Position numbers and translations under genes: made by a program. This document shows, in pieces, positions 27,524 to 35,573 of a stretch of DNA of 64,000 bases. This DNA is from Capsulimonadaceae bacterium (lineage in GTDB: Bacteria > Armatimonadota > Armatimonadia > Armatimonadales > Capsulimonadaceae), in the NCBI GenBank assembly GCA_031292625.1, contig JARLGU010000015.1, positions 62,001 to 126,000 on the forward strand, in the 5' to 3' direction. The first letter of the stretch is position 1; each line of letters opens with the position of its first letter. The notes beneath the pieces are model-generated. The model made no database searches and had not been told where the DNA came from. It worked only from the letters and a program-made list of their open reading frames with translations.

Positions 27524-27606
27524 TTAATCTTTCCCCCAATCTAAATTCGACACACACTACGCAAGCGAAACCTTGTGCACTCCCTCTATTCTCAAAGGTA
27601 CATAGT

Positions 27607-28683
27607 CTATTTATTGAGTTTAGCGCGTGCAGGCATAATTCCTGCGTCACTTCGCGAAATATGAAAGCGTGGCGATGCGTGTGCTGCGGCATGGAGTGCC
27701 GGTAAGACTTTACCCATCTTAGCGGCATTTAGCTCCGCCGAAGCGTGACTATCGCTCGGGTATCTGAGACAAAGCAGCAGAAGGACTGCGATCGCCGCCA
27801 CGGTGTAGCGAGCAACTGGGGTTGGCATGTCGCCGGCAAGCGCAGGCAGAACTCGCGCTATGCCTGACGCAGCAATCAAATAGGCCGCGACGAAGGCGGG
27901 AGCCATCGACGAGAGTGAGCCCGTATTGTCGGTTATGCCGGCTAGGCATACAAACAGCAAGAGCCACGTCGCGGCGGGAAGCCATCGCTCTCGAGTCGTA
28001 TTGCTGAGAAGATCCGTAAGAAACGCCGTAATAAACCAGAGGATCGCAGGTCCGCATGCCCAAAGGACGGTTACAGGGCCGTGGCCGGCAATTTCGTCGA
28101 CTTCCGGAAGGCGTTGGCGCGTCCAAAAATGCGCCGCAAGATACGCGACCATCGCAACGACGTAGATCGCCGTGGCAGTTCCAGCCTCGCGTTTTTTCAA
28201 CCAGATGCCATATCCAAGCGCGACAATCCCCAGCAGCAGCATGTCAAGCCGGCAGATTGCCGCAAGCGCGGCAGCCACGGCAGCCGCAATCAGCCATCCT
28301 CGCTCGCAAAGCAGCCAGAGTCCCGCGATCGTTATGATGGGTAGGACATCGGCGGGATGAAGCACGGCTACCGAAGACAGGGATAAGCTCGTTGCCACGA
28401 GCGCGCCTGCGACGACTGCGGCGTACCGGTCTCGCAAATTAAGGGCTGAGTAGTAGATGATGACGGTGGCGGCGACGTGTCCGAGTACTCCGCACGGCCA
28501 AAGTTTCGGATGCCCCATATTGCGGGCGGCCAGCGCGGCAACGCCGAGCGCGAGAGTAGCAAGAACGGTCATCCATGCCCAGTCGGCCCCAATGAGGCGA
28601 GCCTCGGCAGGACGCCTCCGATCGGCGCTTCGAGGAAGAGGTCGCCCGGGCAGGGATCGCGAGGGTAAGGGCGGCGTGGACAT
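27607..28683 (-). CDS. Polytopic membrane protein (glycosyltransferase 39/87-like topology)
   Basis: The 358-residue protein has about nine to ten hydrophobic segments and arginine-rich cytosolic ends. A short conserved-looking segment (LRDRYAAVVAGALVATS) and an ICRLDMLLLG stretch after several TMs recall dolichyl-phosphate-mannose-type glycosyltransferases, but the signature acidic loop is not clear. The start at 28683 is 5 nt from a minus-strand TACACT box, so the mRNA is probably leaderless. A 15-nt longer start at 28698 lies over that box and is less likely. Function unassigned. Confidence 0.6.
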   Translation of the reverse strand: MSTPPLPSRSLPGRPLPRSADRRRPAEARLIGADWAWMTVLATLALGVAALAARNMGHPKLWPCGVLGHVAATVIIYYSALNLRDRYAAVVAGALVATSLSLSSVAVLHPADVLPIITIAGLWLLCERGWLIAAAVAAALAAICRLDMLLLGIVALGYGIWLKKREAGTATAIYVVAMVAYLAAHFWTRQRLPEVDEIAGHGPVTVLWACGPAILWFITAFLTDLLSNTTRERWLPAATWLLLFVCLAGITDNTGSLSSMAPAFVAAYLIAASGIARVLPALAGDMPTPVARYTVAAIAVLLLLCLRYPSDSHASAELNAAKMGKVLPALHAAAHASPRFHISRSDAGIMPARAKLNK

Positions 28684-28688
28684 GCGAA

Positions 28689-28694
28689 AGTGTA
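28689..28694 (-). promoter_or_regulatory. -10 box abutting the start of the polytopic protein
   Basis: Minus-strand TACACT ends 5 nt before the ATG at 28683. A TTGCGC hexamer lies 18 bp upstream and may serve as -35. No ribosome-binding site fits between, which points to a leaderless transcript. Confidence 0.5.
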
Positions 28695-28773
28695 GCATAC
28701 GAGCATGCGAGCGCGCAAGTGAGCGGCGCGGCGCGAGACAAAATTCGTGCCGCGCCGCCGGTTTGCGCCTGCT

Positions 28774-29244
28774 TTACGGCATTTTCTTGTCGCCATAAAG
28801 CGTCTGGATGTAGGCGATCTGACCCGTGTGGTACGTTTCGTGATAGAAGACGTTGAGCATAATTTCAGCGAACGTACGCGTTACGCCGGGGCCAAACGGC
28901 ATGACGATCGTCGCGTCGAGCCGGTCCTCGGGAAACGCGTCGATTTGAGCGACGACAGCATCCGTACTGGCTTTGAGCGATGCAATCGCCTTTTCGAGCG
29001 TGTTGTTTTCTTCGCGGAACTTGGCGAACTCCTGCTGATCCCTGACCGGCACAGCTTGAGTCGCCAAAATCTTCGCGTGGAAGTAATTCGCTCCCGCGCA
29101 TTCAACGACAATTTCCAGAATCGGCCGGCCTGTTTCGGCAGGCTTCCAGGTGATGCGGTCGGCGGGAGTCGCATCGACGAAGCGGAGCAGTTCGGCGGTT
29201 GCGCGGCGGGTGAGATGCGCGGCGAGTTCTTTGACGGTAGGCAT
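28774..29244 (-). CDS. DinB-family protein
   Basis: The 156-residue four-helix-bundle protein resembles DinB/YfiT family metal-dependent enzymes, often thiol-S-transferases or damage-inducible proteins of unknown role. Candidate metal-binding histidines are one in the second helix region (NYFHAKI) and two in FYHETYHTGQI near the C-terminus. The ATG at 29244 is preferred because GGAG lies 7 nt upstream; the one at 29256 lacks a site. No functional partner is visible next to it. Confidence 0.8.
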   Translation of the reverse strand: MPTVKELAAHLTRRATAELLRFVDATPADRITWKPAETGRPILEIVVECAGANYFHAKILATQAVPVRDQQEFAKFREENNTLEKAIASLKASTDAVVAQIDAFPEDRLDATIVMPFGPGVTRTFAEIMLNVFYHETYHTGQIAYIQTLYGDKKMP

Positions 29245-29357
29245 TTGTTTCTCCATTTATCCGGGCGGGGTACGCTCTCGGCAGCGCTGCCGTGAGTGCA
29301 CGCGTTGCGAATATACTACCTCAGGCATCAGAGCGTCGCGCGGCGCAAGATCTGGCC

Positions 29358-29386
29358 TTGACATTTGATTGTGCCGCCGCTAATAT
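29358..29386 (+). promoter_or_regulatory. Sigma-70 type promoter upstream of mscL
   Basis: TTGACA (29358-29363) and TAATAT (29381-29386) are spaced by 17 bp. Transcription from here would give a leader of about 95 nt before the mscL GTG at 29488. Confidence 0.65.
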
Positions 29387-29487
29387 TCAAGCGGCTGTAA
29401 TGGTTTGACAATGCGCCGTTTCGATGCGCAATGGGCGCCATATGGTCTGGAATCTTAAAGCGATAATATACGAAGGGGGATACGATT

Positions 29488-29901
29488 GTGAGCGTTGCAA
29501 AAGAGTTCAAAGAGTTTGTTCTGCGAGGGAACGTTGTCGATCTCGCGGTCGGCGTTGTAATCGGCGCGGCTTTTGGCGACGTGGTGAAGAAGTTCGTTGC
29601 GGATCTGATTACTCCTCTCGTGGGAATAGCGGGCAAGTTCAACTTCGCGGACTGGAAGTTTTCCGTTAACAGCAGTCAGTTCTTGGTGGGAGATTTTGTC
29701 AATTCGGTGCTCAGCTTCATCATCATATCCGCCGTCATATTCTTATTCGTGGTAAAACCGGTGAACTGGTTGATGTCGCGTAACAAGCCGGCGGCCGCGG
29801 AGGAACCCGTCACGAAGGAATGCCCGGAATGCTTGAGCTCGATTCCGGTAAAGGCTACGCGTTGCGCATATTGCACGGCTCCGGTCAAGGCGGAAGGTTA
29901 A
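29488..29901 (+). CDS. mscL: Large-conductance mechanosensitive channel with C-terminal zinc ribbon
   Basis: The 137-residue protein has the MscL pattern: N-terminal amphipathic helix (KEFKEFVLRGNVVDLAVGVV), TM1 with the glycine/valine constriction (IGAAFGDVVKKFV), a periplasmic loop and TM2 (SVLSFIIISAVIFLFVVKPV). It opens under membrane tension to release solutes during hypo-osmotic shock. The C-terminus adds a CPEC...CAYC zinc ribbon in place of the plain cytosolic helix of E. coli MscL. The GTG start at 29488 follows a GGGGGAT site. Confidence 0.95.
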   Translation: MSVAKEFKEFVLRGNVVDLAVGVVIGAAFGDVVKKFVADLITPLVGIAGKFNFADWKFSVNSSQFLVGDFVNSVLSFIIISAVIFLFVVKPVNWLMSRNKPAAAEEPVTKECPECLSSIPVKATRCAYCTAPVKAEG

Positions 29902-29913
29902 GGACGGCGCGGG

Positions 29914-29942
29914 CCGGTGAGGCCTGGAGGCGGCCTCACCGG
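29914..29942. terminator. Hairpin between convergent mscL and glycine-zipper genes
   Basis: CCGGTGAGGCC (29914-29924) pairs perfectly with GGCCTCACCGG (29932-29942), with a 7-nt loop. It lies in the 50-bp gap between convergent genes. A U-tract is missing on both sides, so termination efficiency is uncertain. Confidence 0.5.
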
Positions 29943-29951
29943 GAGTAACCC

Positions 29952-30707
29952 TTAGAAGTTGCTCATGTGCGTAGCGCCATACTTATGTATGATCGCCTGC
30001 GCCTGCACGGCATCGACGGAGTTGGATGGCACCGTAATTGCCAGAATGCCTCCGCCGTTTGTAATTGTCTCGTTATAGCGGCGCGCAATATGAGCGTCGA
30101 CGCCCTGGTCGATGAAATAGCCGGTTATTCCTCCAGCCAGCGCGCCAGCGGCTGTAGCGCTGAAAGCGACGCCAATAGCGGAGGCGAGGGCTCCGCTGCC
30201 AACTACGATCCCGGCGCCTGGAACCACGAGGGCGGCAAGGCCGGCGAAGACCCCGACGCCAAGCCCTATCCCCGCGCCTTTGGCTGCGCCGGCCGTGGCG
30301 TCGTAAGCGGTCGTGGTGCTGATGCCGATTTTCGCAGCGCGTTCAATGTTCCATGGTTTTGCGCTTTGCGGCTTTTCTTCGGCGTCGTAAGGATTAGCAA
30401 CGGGATAGGCGCCCGCATCGTAGCCGGATCCAAGAGCTGGCGTTGCGGCCGATCCGGTCGGCCTATCGATTGATGACGGTCGGGTTGCGCCTCCGCGCCA
30501 GCCGCTGGTCGTTTCACCCGAGTCTGTTTCGCCGGCGGCGTCGCCGGGTGATTCCGCATCATATTGGCCGCCGGACGAGCGGGTCGCCGCCAAGCTATTG
30601 GCGACAAGACTAAGGTCTATCGCGCGGGCTCCATGGTCCAAAAGTGCGCCAGCGGCCCGTTCGCATTGCGCAGCATCAGCAAACGAAGCATATATCGTTT
30701 GTGCCAT
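29952..30707 (-). CDS. Glycine-zipper hydrophobic stress-type protein
   Basis: The 251-residue protein opens with MAQTIYASFADAAQCERAAGALLDHG, similar in style to the YflT-like module of general stress proteins. A low-complexity Ser/Thr/Gly/Asp linker follows, then a glycine-zipper hydrophobic block (GAAKGAGIGLGVGVFAGLAA through GALAGGITGYFID), and the C-terminal part returns to a small alpha/beta domain (GGILAITVPSNSVDAVQAQAI). AAGGAGAG precedes the ATG. It may insert in or sit on the membrane under stress. Function is inferred from composition only. Confidence 0.7.
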   Translation of the reverse strand: MAQTIYASFADAAQCERAAGALLDHGARAIDLSLVANSLAATRSSGGQYDAESPGDAAGETDSGETTSGWRGGATRPSSIDRPTGSAATPALGSGYDAGAYPVANPYDAEEKPQSAKPWNIERAAKIGISTTTAYDATAGAAKGAGIGLGVGVFAGLAALVVPGAGIVVGSGALASAIGVAFSATAAGALAGGITGYFIDQGVDAHIARRYNETITNGGGILAITVPSNSVDAVQAQAIIHKYGATHMSNF

Positions 30708-30826
30708 AAGGCTCTCCTTTCCGCATCGCGCATCAAGTTACATCAGTTTGTTCCCTGGGCAAAGGGGGCGCAAACGCCCGGGGAGACGAAGCGACGGCGG
30801 ATCTCGCGCGGCTCGGCGAATTGGTG

Positions 30827-30856
30827 ATCCTCGCGAGGATTGTGCTACACTATAAA
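30827..30856 (+). promoter_or_regulatory. Promoter and 14-bp palindrome before rmlA
   Basis: ATCCTCGCGAGGAT (30827-30840) is a perfect 14-bp palindrome that covers the expected -35 position of a promoter whose -10 is TATAAA (30851-30856). A GGAGG site (30862-30866) and the ATG at 30872 follow. Repression at this site is plausible but untested; palindromes of this length also arise by chance. Confidence 0.45.
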
Positions 30857-30871
30857 CTGTTTGGAGGCATC

Positions 30872-31942
30872 ATGAAGGCTCTTATCTTGAGCGGCGGCCG
30901 GGGAACGCGACTTCGTCCGATCACGCACACCAGCGCGAAGCAACTCGTGCCCGTTGCGAACAAACCGATCTTGTACTACGCAATCGAATCGGTTAAAAAC
31001 GCAGGCATCGATGAGGTCGGCATCATCGTCGGCGATACTCATCAGGAGATACGCGCTGCTTGCGGCAATGGCGAGCAATTTGGGTGCCGGATTACCTATT
31101 TGCAGCAAGATGCCCCGCTGGGACTGGCTCATGCCGTGAAGATCGCCGAGGATTACATGGCCGGCGATTCGTTCGTAATGTATTTGGGCGACAATCTCGT
31201 TCCGGATGGAATTACCGAACTCGTGAAGGATTTTCAGGCAGGCAGCTATAACGCGCAGATCCTGCTTGCTCATGTGCCCAAGCCAAACGAATTTGGCGTC
31301 GCGGAGCTCGATGAGCGGACGGGGCGCGTCGTTAGACTCGAAGAAAAGCCCGCGAAGCCAAAGTCAGATCTCGCGCTTGTCGGGGTCTACATGTTCGACA
31401 AGAGCATATTCACTGCGGTAAATGCGATCAAACCGTCCGCCCGCGGCGAACTGGAAATCACGGACGCCATCCAGTATCTTATCGATAACAACTACCGCGT
31501 CCAATCGCACATCATTCGCGGCTGGTGGAAGGACACAGGCAAGCTCGAGGACATGCTGGAAGCGAACCGCATCGTGCTCGACAGCTTGTCTCGCGAGGTG
31601 CTTGGCGATGTGGATGAGACGTCGCAAATTCACGGCAAGGTGCGCATCGGCCCGGGCGCCCGGATCGTGAACAGCGTCGTTCGCGGGCCTGCAGTGATTG
31701 GCGAAAATTGCGTAATCCGGAATGCCTATGTTGGTCCGTTTACGTCAATCTCGTGCGGCTGTATCGTCGAGAACAGCGAAGTCGAGCACAGCATCGTGCT
31801 CGAGGGCAGTTCAATCCAGGATATTGGCGGACGCATCGAAGACAGCCTTATTGGCAAGAACGTTTTAGTAGGGCGGAGCGCTAATCGTCCGAGAGCTTTT
31901 CGACTGATGCTTGGAGACAATTCCCAGGTTGGCTTAATCTAG
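30872..31942 (+). CDS. rmlA: Glucose-1-phosphate thymidylyltransferase, long form
   Basis: The 356-residue enzyme makes dTDP-glucose from glucose-1-phosphate and dTTP, the first step to dTDP-rhamnose and other 6-deoxy sugars. The N-terminal nucleotidyltransferase shows ILSGGRGTRLRPITHTSAKQ, YLGDNLVPDG and FGVAELDERTGRVVRLEEKP. The C-terminal left-handed beta-helix (residues about 245-350) identifies the long StrD-like form. The ATG at 30872 follows GGAGG by 5 nt; a frame extension to 30821 has no site and overlaps the promoter. rmlB and rmlD are not in the window. Confidence 0.93.
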   Translation: MKALILSGGRGTRLRPITHTSAKQLVPVANKPILYYAIESVKNAGIDEVGIIVGDTHQEIRAACGNGEQFGCRITYLQQDAPLGLAHAVKIAEDYMAGDSFVMYLGDNLVPDGITELVKDFQAGSYNAQILLAHVPKPNEFGVAELDERTGRVVRLEEKPAKPKSDLALVGVYMFDKSIFTAVNAIKPSARGELEITDAIQYLIDNNYRVQSHIIRGWWKDTGKLEDMLEANRIVLDSLSREVLGDVDETSQIHGKVRIGPGARIVNSVVRGPAVIGENCVIRNAYVGPFTSISCGCIVENSEVEHSIVLEGSSIQDIGGRIEDSLIGKNVLVGRSANRPRAFRLMLGDNSQVGLI

Positions 31943-32025
31943 CGGACGGCCTGGTTTGTGAGGCCGCTATCGCGTCTGAAAAGCCTTGCGCGAGAAGTTG
32001 CGGAGGCTGATCCCACACACGAATT

Positions 32026-32580
32026 ATGAAAAACAAACTTACGCTTGCCGATTTCGGCTCTGATTTTGAACAACTCATCACAACGCAATCGTACGACAAA
32101 CCCCCGCAAATCGAAGGGGTTCGCGTGATCGATCTTCGTCTCATGGTTGACGACGGGGGATCCTTCGCCGAAGTGGTTCGATTGAATGAAACCGGCAGCC
32201 TTGAAGCCTTTCCTGAGTTCCAGGTCCGGCAGACCTCGTTTTCAACGGTGCTTCCCGGCGCGATCAAGGCGTTTCACCTCCATTTCAATCAGGAGGATGT
32301 CTGGTTCGTTCCGCCGTACGACCGGCTTCTGATCGGCCTGGTCGATGTACGCAAGACGTCGCCGACCTATAAGGCTTCCATGCGATTCGTCTTAGGCGGC
32401 GGGCGAGCGAAGCTAATGTATGTCCCTCGGGGCGTCGCACATGGCTGCGCGAATATCTGGGACAAGGCAAGCTCCGTGTTCTACTTCGTTAATCAACAGT
32501 TCGACATAACCAATCCGGATGAACGTCGCCTATCGCATACGATCGTGCCCGACGATTTCTGGAGGATTACACCGGGCTAA
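32026..32580 (+). CDS. dTDP-4-dehydrorhamnose 3,5-epimerase-like cupin protein
   Basis: The 184-residue protein has the RmlC-type cupin core. FQVRQTSFSTVLPGAIKAFH aligns with the family QxNxSxSxxGxLRGLH segment, HLHFNQEDVWFVP with the phosphate-side strands and VPRGVAHGCANI with VPxGFAHG. The usual RGLH is changed to KAFHLH, so the arginine that grips the dTDP phosphate is replaced by lysine. This suggests a divergent epimerase or isomerase of nucleotide sugars and not certain RmlC. It follows rmlA by 83 bp on the same strand. Confidence 0.75.
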   Translation: MKNKLTLADFGSDFEQLITTQSYDKPPQIEGVRVIDLRLMVDDGGSFAEVVRLNETGSLEAFPEFQVRQTSFSTVLPGAIKAFHLHFNQEDVWFVPPYDRLLIGLVDVRKTSPTYKASMRFVLGGGRAKLMYVPRGVAHGCANIWDKASSVFYFVNQQFDITNPDERRLSHTIVPDDFWRITPG

Positions 32581-32584
32581 TCGT

Positions 32585-33097
32585 ATGCCAAGATTTCCCC
32601 GGACACGACGCGCTTCGTGGATGCAGGACTGCTGGTTCGTCGCCGGACCGGCGGCGCCGCGCGATTGTTCGGAAGCGTTTCAGGCCGTTCTTGTGTTTGC
32701 ATTTTATGGCGATTGGATCGTCCTCGCGAATATTGCCGGTCGCGGCGCGACCACGCCGAGCGGGCATATCGAACAAGGCGAATCTCCGGAACAGGCGGCG
32801 ATCCGGGAAACGTATGAAGAGACTGGCGGCCGCATCGCATCCGGTTCGCTTAGAAGGATCGGCTATCACGCTTACTCCCCGCTCACCGGCGAGCGGCAGG
32901 GACGGGTGCTCTACTGCCCGGCTTATGTCGCCGAAATAGAGCAATTCGATCCCCTCCCGGCAGGCAGCGAATCGCTGGAATGCCTTCTCGTGCGTCCAGA
33001 GGATCTCGCTGGGAGATACTTCCTGTGGGACGATCTCGCGCGAGATCTCTTCGAATTTGCGGCGGAGGAAAGGGCGATTCAAGAAATCCATGAGTGA
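32585..33097 (+). CDS. Nudix hydrolase
   Basis: The 170-residue protein carries a full Nudix box (GHIEQGESPEQAAIRETYEE followed by TGG), matching GX5EX7REUXEEXGU. It should hydrolyse a nucleoside diphosphate linked to another group with Mg2+. The ATG at 32585 starts 4 nt after the RmlC-like stop, which favours it over in-frame codons upstream; an ATG at 32621 is an alternative. The gene overlaps the next kinase gene by 8 nt. The substrate is unknown; a dTDP-sugar or oxidised nucleotide is possible. Confidence 0.85.
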   Translation: MPRFPRTRRASWMQDCWFVAGPAAPRDCSEAFQAVLVFAFYGDWIVLANIAGRGATTPSGHIEQGESPEQAAIRETYEETGGRIASGSLRRIGYHAYSPLTGERQGRVLYCPAYVAEIEQFDPLPAGSESLECLLVRPEDLAGRYFLWDDLARDLFEFAAEERAIQEIHE

Positions 33098-34934
33098 GCC
33101 AGAGAATCGAGTTCGACGACCTGACCGTCTACGTTCCGGCGACTGTGTGACGGGCGCCGGCCGGCGTGCGCTTGTGTCGCAGCGGCATCTCCGTCTTGTC
33201 AGCAAAAGGAATCTGATTCGGGAGTCCCTACAGGTCGAGCGCCTTAACGCGACGTTGCGAATCGCTCAGCAAGAGTTGACTGAGGCAAGGCAGCAGCTTC
33301 GCCAGATCGAGCATGCGCACGACGAGCGAAATGCTGAAGCGGAAGCTCTCCGAAAAGTGGGCGAGGCGGTAGGAGCCTTGTTCGATCTCGAAGAAATGCT
33401 GCGTCTGGTAACGGGTATCTCCGTTCAGGTGACCGGCACGGATTCCTGCCAGGTTTACCTGATGAACGACACGCGCGACGAACTTGTCTTGCGCGCAACG
33501 GACAACGAAAAGGCGGCCCCTGGCGTCGTCGGCAAAATTAGGCTCAAGGTCGGCGAAGGATTGGCGGGGTGGGTGGCGTTGCAGAAGCAAGCCGCCGCCG
33601 TGAGCCATCATGCCTACCAGGACTCCCGGTTCAAGCTTGTCCCGGAACTCGAGGAGCATAAGTATCAAAGCATGCTCTCGGTTCCCCTCATTTGCCGCAA
33701 CGAGGTGATCGGCGTTATCAATGTCCGCACCGAAAAGCCGCACGAGTACACGCAGACCCAGGTTCGCCTGCTCCAATCGATCGCATCGCAAATCGCCGGC
33801 GCCATTGAGAACTCACGTCAGTACCGCAAGCTGGAACGGCGCGCCTCACAACTTTCCACGCTCAGCGAGGTCTCCAAGACGATTACGTCCGACATGTACC
33901 TCGAAGAGATCCTCCAACTCATCGTCGCCGCAACCGCGAAAACGATGAACTTCAAGATCACAACGCTGATGCTGGTCGATGAAGAGCGCGGCGAATTGGT
34001 CATCAAGGCGACGCAATCCAAGAGCAAGGAGTACACGCGCAAGCCAAACGTCAAGATCGGCGACAGTATTGCCGGTAAAGCGATTCTGGAAGCGAGGACG
34101 GTGACCGTTAGCGACGTGCGGCGAGCGCCGGGCTACAAGTTTCCCGATATCGCCCGCAAGGAGAACCTGTGCTCGATGGCCGCCGTGCCGCTTCAAGTGA
34201 AGGGCAAGATTATTGGCGTGCTGAATTGTTACACGGATCGCCCGCATAAGTTTACCGATGAAGAAATCGGCTTTCTTACGGCTCTGGGCAACCATGCCGC
34301 GATTGCGATCGAGCACGCCAAGTTGATGGTAAAATCGGCGATCATTCAGGAGATGCACCACCGCGTCAAGAACAACTTGCAGCAGGTGGCGTCTTTGCTG
34401 CGTTTGCAAATGCACTACGTTGGCCAGCGCAGCGTCGAGCAGGTTTTGACTGAATCGCTCAATAGGATTTTGGCGATCGCGTCCGTACATGAGCTTCTTG
34501 CGCGGGAAGATTTGGATATTATCTCGGTCAAGCAGATCGCCGAGAGCATTTTGGCGGCGACGAAACAGAGTCTTATTGCGCCAAACAAGCACATCGCAAT
34601 GAGTATCGAGGGGCCGGATATCTTACTGGCATCATCGCAGGCGACGAGCCTCGCGCTCATTCTCAACGAGGTGGTGCAGAACGCGCTGGAACATGGTTTT
34701 GGAGACGGCTACGATGAGGGCAGCATACTGATCACGCTTCAGGAGAGCCCCAGGGAAGTCGAACTGACGGTCGTCAACGAAGGCAAACCGCTCGCAGCGG
34801 ACTTCGACATTCGGCAGACGGACTCGCTTGGCTTGCAGATCGTTGAGTCGTTGGCCCGCGGGGACTTGCAAGGCCAATTCTCTTTGGAACTCAACGAGGG
34901 GAAGACCAGGGCGCGGTTGGCCTTCCCGAAGTAG
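33090..34934 (+). CDS. Cytosolic GAF-GAF-HisKA_2 sensor histidine kinase
   Basis: The 614-residue protein has an N-terminal coiled coil (LQVERLNATLRIAQQELTEA), two GAF domains (about 90-240 and 255-410), a HisKA_2 dimerisation box with phospho-acceptor histidine in MHHRVKNNLQQVASLLRLQM, and a HATPase_c_2 domain (ILNEVVQNALEHGFGDGYDE). It has no membrane segment, so it senses a cytosolic ligand or redox cue. HisKA_2 kinases often signal to ANTAR RNA-binding regulators, but no response regulator is adjacent. The ATG at 33090 overlaps the Nudix stop, indicating translational coupling. Confidence 0.92.
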   Translation: MSEPENRVRRPDRLRSGDCVTGAGRRALVSQRHLRLVSKRNLIRESLQVERLNATLRIAQQELTEARQQLRQIEHAHDERNAEAEALRKVGEAVGALFDLEEMLRLVTGISVQVTGTDSCQVYLMNDTRDELVLRATDNEKAAPGVVGKIRLKVGEGLAGWVALQKQAAAVSHHAYQDSRFKLVPELEEHKYQSMLSVPLICRNEVIGVINVRTEKPHEYTQTQVRLLQSIASQIAGAIENSRQYRKLERRASQLSTLSEVSKTITSDMYLEEILQLIVAATAKTMNFKITTLMLVDEERGELVIKATQSKSKEYTRKPNVKIGDSIAGKAILEARTVTVSDVRRAPGYKFPDIARKENLCSMAAVPLQVKGKIIGVLNCYTDRPHKFTDEEIGFLTALGNHAAIAIEHAKLMVKSAIIQEMHHRVKNNLQQVASLLRLQMHYVGQRSVEQVLTESLNRILAIASVHELLAREDLDIISVKQIAESILAATKQSLIAPNKHIAMSIEGPDILLASSQATSLALILNEVVQNALEHGFGDGYDEGSILITLQESPREVELTVVNEGKPLAADFDIRQTDSLGLQIVESLARGDLQGQFSLELNEGKTRARLAFPK

Positions 34935-34945
34935 CGTTTCGCTAC
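34931..34945. other. Small hairpin at convergent gene ends
   Basis: GTAGCG-TTT-CGCTAC contains the kinase stop codon (34932-34934) and reaches the stop of the convergent small gene (34942). It could affect RNA 3-prime ends on both strands. There is no T-run. Confidence 0.35.
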
Positions 34946-35172
34946 GCGTGCAGATCGATGTTGGCGCCGGTCTCGTTAGGCGGCACGGTTTCCCGAGCCG
35001 TCCGTTCGAACTCGTCTTCTTCGGCCGTGAGTGATATGAGCCTCGAAGCAGTGTCGCTCTCGGTCGTGATTACTCCAGCGAGCACTTTGCTCTTGACTCC
35101 TGCCCCGGCGACGGCGACGGCGACTTGCGGATTGTAGGCCGCGGTTGGCGCGGCCGGGTTTGCGATATTCAT
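34942..35172 (-). CDS. Small hypothetical protein (YjfB-like?)
   Basis: The 76-residue product starts MNIANPAAPTAAYNPQVAVA and is rich in Ala, Val, Thr and Glu. A strong AGGAGG lies about 10 nt before the ATG on the minus strand, which supports it as a real gene. The layout (short N-terminus, then a helix with A/V spacing) weakly recalls YjfB-type putative motility proteins, but no motif confirms this. Nothing else near it points to a role. Confidence 0.5.
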   Translation of the reverse strand: MNIANPAAPTAAYNPQVAVAVAGAGVKSKVLAGVITTESDTASRLISLTAEEDEFERTARETVPPNETGANIDLHA

Positions 35173-35573
35173 CCGGCTGCCCCTCCTGCTTTGAGCGTCC
35201 CGGCGACGCGCTGGGCATCCCGGGTCCGTGGGGGCTGAGAGAGAGGAGCTTCGCTTGCCTCTCGAAGCTCCTCGTTGGCCACGGTGAGTGCGATCTCTTC
35301 ACCCGCCATTGCATTTCTCTGGAGAAAAAGACTCTCCCCAATGGATGAGTACGATCTGGCGATCGCTGCACAAAATTACGTCTCGCGGCGAAATCGCGGC
35401 ATTGGACGAACTCGGTCGATTCCGTCCAGAGCGGCATCGACAGTTAAAGTATCGGGACCGTGATTCTCACGGATAACTGCATGTAATACTGGTTTACTAT
35501 TAATCGGCGAAGGAAATGCGCTGCGTGGACTAAAGCGCCACACTTTTCGTCCCATGTTGACTAAGTCAGCGGT
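35173..35573. other. Intergenic region with an 11-bp perfect inverted repeat
   Basis: This 400-bp gap lies between the small gene at 34942-35172 and the end of zwf, both on the minus strand. No convincing gene is seen. GAGGAGCTTCG (35243-35253) pairs exactly with CGAAGCTCCTC (35263-35273) across a 9-nt loop; no T-run follows in either direction. It may be a structured RNA element or protein site. Confidence 0.5.

Noticed and set aside
29247-29487. Possible small RNA or riboswitch in the mscL leader
   Set aside because: Only a promoter is clear; no conserved stem-loop set or aptamer pattern could be recognised.
34976-35437. 153-codon minus-strand frame overlapping the small gene at 34942-35172
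   Set aside because: The alternative frame has a strong AGGAGG and a plausible product; this one is arginine-rich and overlaps it almost fully.
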